From contig JAJFZO010000866.1 of assembly GCA_021397835.1 (NCBI GenBank), forward strand, positions 69,501 through 133,500: a DNA stretch of 64,000 bases. Reading direction: 5' to 3'. The position numbers were made by a program, and so were the translations under genes. Positions 51,001 through 62,375 of this stretch are shown piece by piece. Below the pieces are notes generated by a model that was not told the origin of the DNA, searched no databases, and saw only the letters and a program-made list of their open reading frames with translations. Origin of the DNA: Moringa oleifera (lineage: Eukaryota; Streptophyta; Magnoliopsida; Brassicales; Moringaceae). How positions within the stretch are numbered: the first letter of the stretch is position 1; each line of letters opens with the position of its first letter.

Positions 51001-51185
51001 TCATATTTTGTTGGATATTTTTTATTTTTTAAATTTTTTATTCGCTAAGTTGAGTCATAAAATCATGTACAGGTGGTGGGTTTGGGGCTTTCAGCCCCCA
51101 AGGAGTGAGTGGTTTCTCAGCTTTTGGTGGCAGTGCAGGAGGAAGTGGAAAGCCTCCTGAGCTCTTTACACAGATGAGAAGATAG
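36071..51185 (+). CDS. NUP214: Nuclear pore complex protein NUP214
   Basis: Seventeen exons: 36071-36263, 36385-36593, 36964-37132, 38651-38797, 40004-40125, 40478-40590, 43207-43346, 43821-43986, 44150-45239, 45833-45985, 46339-46396, 47082-47215, 47299-47423, 47725-48070, 48558-48753, 48847-50982, 51073-51185 (5610 nt, 1869 residues plus TAG), all with GT/AG borders and matching phases. NUP214 is a cytoplasmic-side nucleoporin that anchors mRNA export factors; the Arabidopsis homologue (LNO1/EMB1011) is needed for embryo development. The N-terminal beta-propeller spans exons 1-8 (about 1-420). Exon 9 encodes a low-complexity linker (to 783) and exons 10-14 helical coiled-coil segments ([39 protein letters not shown]). 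A long Ser/Ala-rich stretch leads to FG-type sequence ([21 protein letters not shown]) and GGFAG-like repeats. Introns 3 and 6 hold a SINE and a LINE relic. Confidence 0.93.
37770..37999 (-). mobile_element. tRNA-derived SINE in NUP214 intron 3
   Basis: On the minus strand the element starts near CATGTGGTTGTTTCAGTGGC. It contains a box A-like TGTTTCAGTGG and, about 35 bases later, a box B-like GGTTCATGCC, and ends in a run of 17 A (the T run at 37770-37786). The length of about 230 bases fits plant SINEs. Possible target duplications (TCTCTAATTGC and TCTCTTCAGTTGC) are imperfect. It is antisense to NUP214. Confidence 0.55.
41300..42900 (-). mobile_element. Degenerate L1-type LINE in NUP214 intron 6
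   Basis: Minus-strand frames carry reverse transcriptase sequence around 42560-42780: [20 protein letters not shown], then [12 protein letters not shown] with the FVDD form of the catalytic YADD motif (the two Asp codons at 42661-42666), then a segment ending [14 protein letters not shown]. Further on, 41324-41539 encodes the zf-RVT region ([20 protein letters not shown]). Stops and shifts break the frame throughout. It is antisense to NUP214 and fills most of the 2.6 kb intron. Confidence 0.7.
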
Positions 51186-52448
51186 ATTTTACAGTTTCTA
51201 AATGAAAGCAGTTTCTAATTTGGTCAACACTGATGACACATTCTGATGATGGGATGATAATCAGTTACAAAATGCTTAGATCATTTTTGGTGCTGATCTC
51301 TTCCCGTGTTTTTCACAGTAAGCATTACGTGCTAGAGTTACTTTCTCATTGTTGGCCTGTATTGTTCTACATGTGAATGAGTTTAGGTTTGCTATGTATT
51401 ATTACCAGCACTCTAGTTGCTGCTGAAGGATACCCTGTACTGGTTTCTGTTTGGCATTGTTGTGGCTTCCTTTTGTTGGCTGTTTTATTTTTTTAATTTT
51501 ATTGTTGCATATGCAAGAAGAAAATTTAAAAGGAAAAATCTGTAACTTGCTTTTATTACACCAGACACAGAAATTGCAGGATCAGCGAGTGGAACAAGAG
51601 GATCAAAATGAGTTCCATTTTTTGATTGACCCTAAGCTGGGACATGATGTAGAATGGTTGGATGGCCAATGGATTGTCAGAACTCTACTCTACTAGACCC
51701 AAGAACTTGGTGATGCTGGCAATGCCAAGACCATCAACCTTCACCAGCCTGCCGGGCTTATACTAAAAAGTGCCTGGATGTTAGTTATACCCCCTGTAAA
51801 TTTGCATAAATGCGTGGATTAGCATGACATGATATTAAGTTAGTGTCTACCATCATCATTACCATCCAGCCAGGATGGTACCAAGGCTCAGACCAAGGAA
51901 AAAGGATGATGAATGATGACCTTTGAATCTCTAATTTCTGTTAATTTAATTTTATATCACATAAAGCAACCCACTTGGCACTTGCCATGCAGAGCTTTTT
52001 ACTTCAGTCCACAAAGGAGCCATCTTTGCAATCTTGTCAATATCCTCTACTTCAAAATGACATTTCTCTTTAACTCAGCCCTTCTCACTTCGGAGTGCCC
52101 TGAATCTGAACTCCCAAAACACCAAGCCCTACAAGAGAGAAGAGAAAAGTAAAAGAAAACATTCATACAACATGCTTCCAGAGCAGTCAATTCATGCTTG
52201 TTTATTTAACTTTTGAGCGGTTGAAATCCTCAATCACGCTGCCTTCACACCGAAGGCATTGGATCCTCAGTATAACAGAATTTTAACGCTGTTTACAAAT
52301 GAAATGAAGTGAAATCCCAGCTGCTGTCACCAACTCAGATTTTACTCATTTCTGCACTCCAGTTGCAAACAGAAATACATGATGACAGGATAGGAAAGAA
52401 ATGAAACAGAATGTTTCAAGGCCAAAGGAGCAGATATCATTACACTTA
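51186..52448. other. Convergent spacer between NUP214 and RHIP1
   Basis: It holds the 3' UTRs of both genes. The 81-codon frame at 51451-51696 lies in the probable NUP214 3' UTR and shows no family signature. Confidence 0.6.
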
Positions 52449-55400
52449 TCAAACAGGAATCCCTAATTCAGATATCTTCACTATCCTTTTGTCCAAAGCA
52501 ATCCTCTGCTGTCTCAAAAGTGATGCCATAGAAGCAACCTAATTAGAACATGAGCCAGGATAACAGTTGCAATTAACTTAATGAACAATGATTGGAGCTC
52601 AAAACTTCCAGTATCATATAACAGAGACAAAATTTTATCAACATACGTCTTTTACCTCAGCTCTAAGTTTCAGAGCCTCCCTGCCAGGGATTTCTCGCAG
52701 CCCATCCATTAAATCTGTACAGTACACAAGATCATGTGGCATAAAAAACAAACAAGAGGTCAAAGTGAAAGGCACAAAGAAATGTCCCAACCGGTCAAGG
52801 TTCCTGAACAGCTCTACTGTAATGAACCACCTACCAAACAAAAAGAAAAATGTCAGAGTGCATACCTGTGGCCTGGGCTTCAACCTTATAAACTGATTTA
52901 GCCAGATGCTGTATCCAACTTCCAGCATTCCTGCAAATATAACTTGGAACAGTTAAACACAGCTGATAAAAACTAAGAAGCATGCAAGTCCAGAATATTG
53001 ATAACTTTTACATGAGCTCCGTATGGCCACGTTTCATATCCTTCTCCGCAAGAGCTGCCCTTTCAAGCAGTTTTCTACTTTCCTTTTTCATTAAGTCAAC
53101 AGAAAGATTCAATTCCTTTACGTTATTCTCAACTCTAATAAGCTGCGCCTGCACATGTATTTCATAAGGTACAAAAAAGTAAGAACTTTAGTGGCAACAC
53201 AAACGAAACCTACGACTTGAGGAAACGTGGGTGTACACAAAGGAAATCAACACTTTAAAACAGTTCCATAGGGATGGAATTTTGATGGCGTAAGCATGAC
53301 AGTTACCTCCTCACTCTGAAATCGACCCAGTGTATGACGAAACAGAAACCTTCTTGGTCCTGCATTCAGATCCTCGAAGAATCAGGTAAGGAAGATTTGA
53401 AGGCAAACATACATCAATAGCATCACTTTGAAGGACCATATACAAACCATAAAAGCTTTATCATTCAAAAAAATATTGAGTATATGAACAAAAGAGCTTT
53501 TAAATGCAAAAAACAGAAAGAGCAATCTATAAGTTGCAAAGAGGAGTTATAATTAAACAACAAATCAATTTACTCAAAGCAACATCCAATTTTATTTTAT
53601 TTTTTAACAGGCTGGGCTTTATATCCATAGCTCCAGGAGGTAAAATTATGGGCCAATGCTATCAAAGAAGAATGAAAAGAAAGAAATGTCAAAACCTACT
53701 AACTTCTTATAAAAAAAGCACAATCATTAACCAGCCAGATACAGCAGCCTATGACTAAGAACAGAAGACCGCTCGTGGAAGCCCTATAGCAGACCCAATA
53801 TCAGATTTATGCTTAATACACCTAATTAACTCAGTCTTTTCTAAACTAACAGGTAAAATCTGTCCCAGTGTTTTCAGTCTATTTCACGTAGCCGTCCTTT
53901 GATTTTGGAAAGTGTGAGCCAACACCCACCCCCCCCCCCCCCCCCCCCCTCTTCTCCCATGCGGTGAAAAAAACTCACAAACCAAATAATAAATAAAAGA
54001 GGAATTGCAAATGAGAAGCTCAATCAGAATTTTGATAATTTGTTAACCAAAAAAATAATCCATTTTTATAACAAAATCTAGCTGGCTTTAAAAAAAAATA
54101 ATAAAAAAAGCAGCTGGATCAGGTTGGAGTAAACATTAAAGCAGCAAAGGTTTCGCTTTGTGAATCACAAGAAAGTGAAGTGAAAATATACCCACTTACA
54201 AGGACTATATAAATTAACAAAACAAAGATGATCCATCAAAGAAGACTATATAATCTAAAACATAAATAGTAGCAGCCAATCTAATATACCATAAGATATA
54301 TGGTAGCAGCCAATCAATCAAGGAGTAGATTACTCCTTGATATATGGTACCAATCAAGGAGTAGATTACTCCTTGATTCATGGTACCAGCCTACCAATCA
54401 AGGAGTAGATTACTCCTTCCTATTATAGACAATAATATTACAGCTAATATATTACAGCTAGTATATCTAAAAATAATCTACTTTAATTTTCAACATAAGA
54501 TTTCTAACACTCCCCCTCAAGCTGGAGCGTAGATGTCTATCATGCAAAGCTTGTCACTCAATCTGTGGAAATCTTCCTTGTTAAGTGCTTTAGTAAACAT
54601 ATCAGCAATTTGATCTCTTGAAGGTGTAAAAGGAGTGCAAATCTTCTTGTCAGTAACTGCATTTCTCACAAAATGACAATCGACTTCTATATGCTTTGTT
54701 CATTCATGAAAAACAGGATTGCTTGCAACATGAATTGCAGCTTGATTATCACAATGCATAGGAATAGGATCTGAATAAGTGATACCGAAATCTTTGAAGA
54801 GAGCTTTCAACCAAATCAGCTCACATGTAGTTTGAGCCATGGCACGATATTCTGCTTCAGCACTAGATCTTGAGACAACTGTCTGTTTCTTACTCTTCCA
54901 AGTTACTAGATTCCCACCCACAAAGGTACAATATCCAGATGTAGATTTTCTATCACTCTTGTCACCAGCATAGCTAGCATCAGAATAGCCAACTAATTTC
55001 ACATGATTGTTATTTTTGAACCATAATCATTTTCCTGAAGATTTCTTTATATATCTCAAAATGTTGCAGGCAGCCTCCCAATGACCTTTTTTAGGCTTGT
55101 CCATGAATTGACTAATCAAACCCACGGCATGCATAATGTCTGGTCTAGTAACTGTTAAGTAAATAAGCTTCCCAACAAATCTTCTGTATTGTCCATAGTC
55201 TGCAAATTCATCATCCTCCTTCCACAGGTCAAGATTAGGCTCCATTGGTGTATCCAACGGTTTTGCACCAAGTAAACCTACTTCTTGTAATAGATCAGTT
55301 GCATACTTTCGTTGAGACAGTACTACACCTTCTTTACTACGAGAAACTTCAATACCAAGAAAGTACCTTAATTGACCAAGATCTTTGGTGACAAATTGTT

Positions 55401-58400
55401 GGTGCAAATGTTTCTTGGTTGCTTCGATTCCATTTCCATCACTACCTGACAAGAGTATATCATCAACATAAACAATAAGTATTACAATCCCCAATGAACT
55501 ATGTTTTACAAAAACCGAATGATCAACTTGACTTCACTTGAATCCTGCTGCAAAAACAACTTGGCTAAACTTATCAAACCAAGCTCTAGGACTTTTCTTC
55601 AATCCATAAATAGCCTTGTTGAGCTTACATACTAAGTGAGTCTCCCCTTGAACAACAAAACCAAGTGGTTGCTCCACATAAACTTCCTCATTCAAATCTC
55701 CGTAAAGAAATGCATTCTTGACATCTAGTTGATACAATGGCCAATCACGATTAACTGCAACTGAGATGGCCACACGAATAGAGTTCAACCTGGCAACAGG
55801 TGAAAAGGTTTCAAAGAAGTCAATACCTGGTGTCTGCGTGTATCCTTTTGCAACTAGTCGGGCCTTATACCGATCAACAGAACCATTAGGATTGTATTTG
55901 ACTGTAAAGACCCAACGACAAGCAACAGGTGAAACTCCTTCAGGTAAAGGTACCAAGTCCCATGTGTTTCTACTGAGAAAAGTTGACATTTCCTCATTCA
56001 TGGCTTGTTTCCAATTAGAATCTTGAACTGCCTCTGGATAATTCTTAGGAATAGACATGGTTGACAAAGATAAAGCTAAGTGACGAAAAACAGGACCAAG
56101 GTGATTAAAGGAAACAACATTACCAATAAAATGTTGGGTACAGGAGCGTAAACCTATTCGAAGAGCTATTGGCAAATCATCAAGATCATCAGCAGAAGGC
56201 ATTAAAGGAGATGGCTGTGAGACCGGAGGAGTTTGCAACTTATTCCTTCTGGTGTAAACTTGGATAGGTTTTGAAGAAGGTAAAGTCACGGGAGACAATG
56301 TTACTGTGGTAGGAAGGGGAACTAACTCTTTGACTTTAGAGTTTTTAAAAAATGATTCCGACTCAAAAAATGTGACATCAGCGAAAATAAAAATTCTTTT
56401 TGATACCGGCTCATAATATTTATAACTTTTTTGAGTTCGAGGATATCCTAAGAAAACACAACGGATAGCCCTAGGAGACAATTTATCCATACCAGTTTCA
56501 AATAAATGAACAAAGCAAACACACCCAAAAATTCGCGAAGTTAGAGAAAAGAGTGGATAATCTGGAAAAAGACATTTAAAAGGAATGTCACCTCCAAGAG
56601 TTGAAGATGGCATCCGATTAATGAGAAATCCAGCAGTGAATACGGCATCACTCCAAAAGTATTTGGGTACATTCATTTGAATCATAATAGTACGAGTAAC
56701 ATCAAGAAGATGTCTGTTTTTACGTTCTGCCACACCATTTTGTTGTGGAGTATGAGCACATGATGATTGGTGAATAATGCCATTTGCAGAACAAAAAAGA
56801 GAGAAGTCAGTCTTTATATATTCTAAGGCATTATCAGATTGTAAAATACGAATACTGGTTGAAAATTGAGTCTTTATTTCATTATAAAATGTTTGAAATA
56901 CATCAAAAACATGAGACCTGTTTTTTAGCAAATAAATCCAAGTCATTCGAGAATAATCATCCACAAAAGTGATAAAATACTTATGACCGGGCAAAGTAGG
57001 ATAACGACAAGGCCCCCATACATCAGAGTGAACTAAATCAAAAGAACTTAAACTTCGACTCTCTCTAGGAGAAAAAGACGACCTGTGATGTTTTCCTAAC
57101 TGACATGCATCACAGTTTATTAAAGCAGTAGACTCAACAAAAGGTACTATTTTTTTTAGCTTGGAAAAACTAGGATGACCTAAACGATAATGCCAATCAT
57201 AAGGAGACACACCACCAGCAACAACAACAATAGAAGAATTAAGAAAATAAACGCCTCCTGATTCAGAGCCGTGTCCAATCAATGTATTCGTCTGAAGATC
57301 CTGAAAAATACAATGAGTAGGAAAGAAGGTTACAGAACAATTTAAAGATTTTGTGATTTGATTTACTGAGAGAAGATTAAATGACAATTTGGGAACATGT
57401 AATACTTGATTAAGTGTAAGAGGAGGAGTGTGAACAGTACCAAACCCAGAGACAGTAGAAATAGACCCATCAGCAACGGTAATTGGTGACAGAGATTGAC
57501 AAGGAGTAAAAGTATGAAACTGACGTTGGTCTCTAGTCATGTGATTTGATGCACAAGAATCTATTAACCAAGAATTACTAGAAAGAGTTGTAAGTGCAGC
57601 GGTACCTGTTTGGAGGGTATGAAAGGCAATAGAATTAGGTTTTGATTGAATTAACCGTTCATACTCCACCTTAGAAATCTGAATAACATCATCAAGTCCA
57701 ACTGAAGAAACAGAACCATCAGAAGTGAATGTAGCAGTAGTTGCCTTAGGAGTGTTGTGCTTTTTGGTACGTTTGGTAGCCCATTCAAGTTTACCATGTT
57801 TGTCCCAACATGCATCTTCAGTGTGATTTCCTTTGCCACAAAAATCACATTTTCTATCACGTCCTTTACTCTTTCCAATATTGTGCCCACGTCCTTGTGC
57901 GAACATGGCAAAATGTTCAAGAGTAATAGGTGGAGATGATAGAGTTAAAGAGGCCGATTGCCAGCGAGAGAAGGCTGCTTGAAGAGTAGGCATTGTACTT
58001 TCTCCAAATAATTGACTTTTGAGAGTATTGTATTGGTCATTCAGATTCATAAGAAATCCACAAACAAAGAGATTTTTCCATTGACGTTTTGAGTTTCTAG
58101 ATCTGTAGAGAGGGGCTGCAATTCACGGAATTCATTGATAATTCCTCTATAAGCAGTGAAAAATTCTGGAAGGGATTTTTCACTTTGTTTATTATCAACA
58201 AGTTGTTGAAACAAAGAGAAAATTCAAGAATTATTACCATCGTTTGAGAACATTTCTTTAATAGAGTCCCACATTTCCTTAGTAGTTGATATCAATCCAA
58301 CGGAGGCAGCAATCTCAGGTTCCAAAGAATTCAGCAGCCACGTTTTCATGGCACAATTAGATTGACGCCAAGCTGCATATTTGGAATCCTTAGTGTCTGT

Positions 58401-61203
58401 CATCGTTTGAACTAGATGATGATCACGACCTTGAGAACCAAGGTACGAAATGCTTGAGACCAAATAGCAAAATTTCTACCATTAAACTTTACAGTAGTTC
58501 CAACAGAAGCACGCAAATGACAGTGAGACATATTATCTGACATCTTGAATTGTAGATTCAAGTACCCAAAAATAACATAAAATAAAATGCACAACCTCAA
58601 ACACGGAGGCACAACCTCAAATACGGAGGCACAACCTCAAAACAGAGGTACAAAAAAAAAAATCAATCACACAAGAGGGGATTGATTAACCTTTACAAAA
58701 AAAGGTTTAAGATTAGAATAAACCTTGCTCTGATACCATGTAAACAGGCAGAATTTTAGAGAAGAGAATATTATTCCTTGCACCCTTTACAATAGAAATA
58801 CAACACCTATATATACTAGTAGCAGCATCAAGGAGTAAATTACTCCTTGATGTATGGTAGCAGCCAATCAATCAAGGAGTAGATTACTCCTTGATTTATG
58901 GTACCAATCAAGGAGTAGATTACTCCTTGATACATGGTACCAGTCTACCAATCAAGGAGTAGATTACTCATTCCTATTATAGACAATAATATTACAGCTA
59001 GTATATTACAACTAGTATATCTAAAAATAATCTACTTTAATTTTCAACATGAGATTTTCTAACACATAGAATTAATATTCTTCAAGCTTTACTTAGGGAA
59101 ATAACCACAATACAATTTTCATTTTGATCAAACGGTCATGTGATCTAAATGACAAAAAACGTTGCCTTTCATAAAAATTTGAGTTGCTACATTAAGGAAG
59201 ATGATGAAGCTCATCCCACAACTAAACTAAGGACCCAAAATATAGTCTTTCATAAAAATTTAAAGTGTTATGCTAAATATAATAAGGCTTATCTTCTAAC
59301 CAAGGCGAGCAGCTCCAATATGGCCCTAATTTCTCCCATCAATTAACACTAACTATTCTTTCCAAAGAGTGTGTAACCCACAGCTTCTCTTGCATCATAA
59401 TGAAACAGTTACCAGTTTATCATTGAGAATTTAAAAACAGATTTTTTAAATGATGTATTTTCCATCTCTTTAGTTTAAGAATTCCAGATTCTCAGATTAT
59501 AGAATAAAACAGCTAACAAGGATGATTAACCACATGACACTTAAAGATCTGTGAGCTGTTTCCCTCAATCACAATCAAGAATTTCAGAGTGAGAACCACT
59601 AATGCTTCCTTTGTTTAAAACTAATCCACACAAATTTGGAATCCACAACCATAAGATGCATGCTCTTCTAGGATCTTTGCTATCCCTTACATAAAACCAA
59701 ACCTCCAATACCTATACCTCAAAATCCTTCTGCAAATTCATGCAGAATTGCACCAAGAGGGCATAAGGTGCAATTTGCTGCTCATGCAATGTTTAAATCT
59801 TCAGTGCCTTTCTCATCGCATTTCTTCCTTGAGGCCCACCTTTTTGGCCACGGATCAAACTTTTGATTGACCAAGTTGGCATGAAGGACCATAGTGTAAC
59901 ATAGGGAAAAAAACAATGACCTTAAGAAGAGCTAAAATTCAATTATTGAGATAAGAACTGCAAAGAGTTCAAAATTTTTCTGCGTAAACCACAGTGATAT
60001 CGTTGCATATATGGAATTTAAAGGATCAGGCAGAAAAAAGACTGACTCGCACCTTGCATAAGAACAAGACCAGCAAGAACAGCAACCCCGATAGCTGCAG
60101 TTGGGTGTTCCCTGGCGCTCATCAACTCCTCTATCAGAAGAAATCAGATGAAAGACAATATCAGATGACAATCCCAGTATCGGTCCTGAGTTCCAGAAGT
60201 CACCAGTGGAATAACCATAGGGCAACAAAATAGTGTCCCAACTGAATATCTTGTTAGCCTTATGGCCAGATTCTTGATTTACTACAGTTGAAACCAACCC
60301 AAGATATTAGATCCCACAGATTTAAAAGTGTATTTACAAGAGCACATAAATGTATTAGAAATGTCACATGTAAAAGGTGTAACCTAAGCCTAGAATGTTA
60401 CTCAACAGAGCAACAGAGAAGAAGGGTGTAGAGTACAAGAAGCTGTCCTATAATTGCTGCCACTCAAAGATGAAACAAAGACATATGTTACCAGCAAAAG
60501 AAACAAATAAGATCTTAGTGATGTCATGATCAAAATATGCTCCTTTTTCTATTCCGATCATAGAAACAGTCCCACCAGAGTACGTTGTAGGAAATTAAGG
60601 ATGATGGAGCCAGGAGCTACCAGGTGACCACCAACTTTAGCCCTTGGTGTTTTAATGTAATAGATATAATGTGTGTAAACCATGTGCTAAGTCAGCAAGG
60701 AAAGACATTGTCCTGTGGATCAAGCAATTAAGGGAACTTACAGTTTCCAAGTTCTTACAAGTTACCTTTAAATTTCTTGAAAAAAGCATCTTCGTAAATT
60801 CTATATTGGGCTGTTGCTTGGGGAACATAATCCTGGAAACTTACAAAAATTGTGAGAATTAGTCTTACAGAGAAGGCAGTACAGCAAACAACAGATAAGC
60901 AAACCAGAAAAAGTGAAATCTTTATATCGAGGCAAACAATATAGTGATAACAAATAATACCAATGAACTAACAAATTCCAAGCGAATTTTCAACACAGCA
61001 GAGATTAAGAGAGGGATGCAATCAGATGCGCATAACAATAAGATAGCAGAATTCGTGGGTACATGAGACTGTCAATGTGATTAATATATCCATAGGCCAC
61101 AGTAGGCAAAAAAATCAAGTCCAGGACCGCAATCTACAGATCAAGAGCAACAGCGCTGATGAAAGAATAGGCCACCTTTACATCCTAATACTAGAATGAA
61201 AAC

Positions 61204-61247
<44 letters not shown>

Positions 61248-61470
61248 AAGGGGGGGATTGCAAATAGAATGAACAATGAGAGATAGGGACCTGTAAGGAT
61301 CGAAGATGGGAGGAAGAGTTTTGATGGAAGGAGCGAGCAGAACGAATAGCGGAGTACGTTGATTCTTTGACCGTGCGTTGGAGATGTTCCACCCATTTCT
61401 CTGCTCCAGCTTTTGTAGCTGTTGCTGTTGCTGAGTTGGTGCTGGTATTGGTATTTGCTTCTTGGCTCAT
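52449..61470 (-). CDS. RHIP1: RGS1-HXK1-interacting protein 1-like (RHIP1)
   Basis: Eight exons: 61291-61470, 60766-60832, 60053-60130, 53307-53359, 53012-53148, 52866-52930, 52656-52714, 52449-52538 (729 nt, 242 residues plus TGA), all phases consistent. In Arabidopsis, RHIP1 is reported to bind the G-protein regulator RGS1 and hexokinase 1 in glucose signalling; this comes from knowledge of the family. Visible: an Ala/Thr-rich N-terminus, [40 protein letters not shown], a hydrophobic helix [18 protein letters not shown] (about 90-107), [12 protein letters not shown], a helical coiled region ([20 protein letters not shown]) and the conserved end SELGIPV. The start is the first ATG, at 61470; the longer frame opens only with GTG. 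Intron 3 (53360-60052) is 6.7 kb and contains the copia element, in the same orientation as the gene. Confidence 0.85.
53929..53949. repeat. C homopolymer, 21 bases, in RHIP1 intron 3
   Basis: Uninterrupted run of 21 C followed by a CT-rich tract. It has the same length as the run at 31888-31908. Confidence 0.9.
54267..54509 (-). repeat. 3' LTR of the copia element (outer end missing)
   Basis: It starts TGTTAGAAATCTTATG on the minus strand next to the polypurine tract and matches the 5' LTR for about 240 bases. The last 70-85 bases present in the 5' LTR (ending TTTACA) cannot be found. It contains three copies of a palindromic unit at 54317-54341, 54353-54377 and 54397-54418, the last one incomplete. 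Confidence 0.85.
54510..54518 (-). other. Polypurine tract of the copia element
   Basis: GAGGGGGAG on the minus strand, directly before the TGTTAG start of the 3' LTR. It overlaps the TGA stop codon of the pol frame. This is the site where plus-strand DNA synthesis is primed. Confidence 0.85.
54517..58543 (-). pseudogene. Broken copia gag-pol polyprotein
   Basis: The gag part (58050-58543) is split over several frames. The long frame 55534-58050 then carries the CCHC knuckle [14 protein letters not shown], a protease-like [11 protein letters not shown] (Cys where Gly of DSGA is usual), the integrase HHCC region and catalytic core, and the first part of reverse transcriptase ending [12 protein letters not shown]. 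After a stop, 55027-55494 holds the catalytic YVDDILLSG and conserved [13 protein letters not shown]. After another stop, 54700-55002 holds RNase H ([27 protein letters not shown]). A third stop follows near 54700, and the frame then continues through [10 protein letters not shown] and IADMFTKAL to the true end at 54517. It is not functional as it stands. Confidence 0.9.
58727..58738 (-). other. Primer-binding site (initiator Met-tRNA type)
   Basis: TGGTATCAGAGC on the minus strand, immediately after the 5' LTR. This is the standard initiator-methionine tRNA complement used by plant copia elements. Confidence 0.95.
58739..59064 (-). repeat. 5' LTR of the copia element (326 bases)
   Basis: It begins TGTTAG and ends TTTACA on the minus strand, giving the standard TG...CA ends, with the primer-binding site directly following. 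It contains four tandem palindromic units at 58827-58851, 58871-58895, 58907-58931 and about 58951-58975. It differs from the 3' LTR by several substitutions and at least one indel, so the insertion is not recent. Confidence 0.92.
59155..59320 (+). repeat. Imperfect tandem repeat, period 81 bases
   Basis: Two units, with TTTCATAAAAATTT at 59167 and again at 59248. A 65-codon frame over it translates as two related segments ([15 protein letters not shown]... and [15 protein letters not shown]...), with the start of a third unit (NMALISP). It lies in RHIP1 intron 3 just beyond the copia 5' LTR, so it is unlikely to be a gene. Confidence 0.6.
61206..61244. repeat. (GA)n microsatellite in RHIP1 intron 1
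   Basis: About 39 bases of perfect GA on the plus strand, which is CT on the gene strand. It lies about 50 bases inside intron 1 from the exon 1 donor. Confidence 0.9.
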
Positions 61471-62375
61471 ATTCCCTTTCCTTGTGGTCGTCGTCCTCCT
61501 TCTCCCTCCTCTTGTTGGTGGCACTTTGGACCTTTTTGTTTTTTGGTTTTTATAGTGTCCCGACTCCCAGTCCCAGGCAATCGCTCAAACAGAGCTCCTT
61601 TTTCTATTTTTTTCTCCTTTATAATTTCTTCAAACATATTCAAAATTTTATCTACACAGTATAGTTTATAATATTATTTTATAGTTAGGCTGCATGAAAA
61701 TAAAAGTTTATGCATGTATTTTTGAAATTTGCAGCTTTCAGTCTTAAAAATAGGTGATTTAATAGCATTTAATGTAAAAAAAAAAAAGACAAATGCTAAT
61801 TGTTAGGATAATTAATCAAGAGAATGTTTACATTATTATTGGATAAATAAATTATGTTTTACCTTAATTACTATTTGGTTAATTAGTAATAGTTTAATAA
61901 TCACCCAAAATTACTTTTGCAAATTATAAATGTAAGTAACTATTTAGATAGGATTGTCTGTAATAAATGGTTGGATTTGTCTGGAAGAAAAAAAAAACAA
62001 CAACAACAACAAATTGGTCAGAAACAGCCAAAGCCAAAAGGGTGGAAAATGAAAAATGGAGGCTTTTCAGTTGCTTCAGTTCCCCAATTCAGAAGCAAAG
62101 CAAGTGTTTGATGATAGACATCTATTAGCACTAACTGGTAATTCATGAATTAGGAGCATAGGGACAACGCCCCTAGCGTTCCTTCAATGTAGTCCCGCCA
62201 AACTAATTCATAATTTCTCTTCTTCCACTATTTATGGTCTGCAAGTTTTGTCATCAAGACTCGGCCTTTGCCTTTGATTGGGGAGAGAACAGAACAGAGA
62301 GCGCAGGTGGTAGTGCATGCCTTTATATTTATTTATTCTTTATGATTCATATTTATGAATGAAGAAGGAATATAG
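61471..62375. other. Divergent intergenic region RHIP1 / ATRAP-like gene
   Basis: About 900 bases. The left part is the RHIP1 leader and promoter, the middle is AT-rich (61600-61960), and the right part holds the leader of the ATRAP-like gene. No further gene was seen. Confidence 0.6.

Larger units (their letters stand above)
54267..59064 (-). mobile_element. Decayed Ty1/copia LTR retrotransposon in RHIP1 intron 3
   Basis: A 4.8 kb element on the minus strand with, in order, 5' LTR (58739-59064), primer-binding site, broken gag, protease, integrase, reverse transcriptase, RNase H, polypurine tract and 3' LTR (54267-54509). The domain order, integrase before reverse transcriptase, defines copia. 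The reading frame is broken in gag and has at least three stops in pol, and the 3' LTR lacks its outer end, so it is non-autonomous. It sits in the same orientation as the host gene and must be spliced out with a 6.7 kb intron. Confidence 0.93.

Noticed and set aside
61471..61524. GTG-initiated N-terminal extension of RHIP1 ([13 protein letters not shown]...)
   Set aside because: There is no ATG in this part of the frame. The first ATG at 61470 gives the expected length, and non-ATG starts are uncommon in plants.
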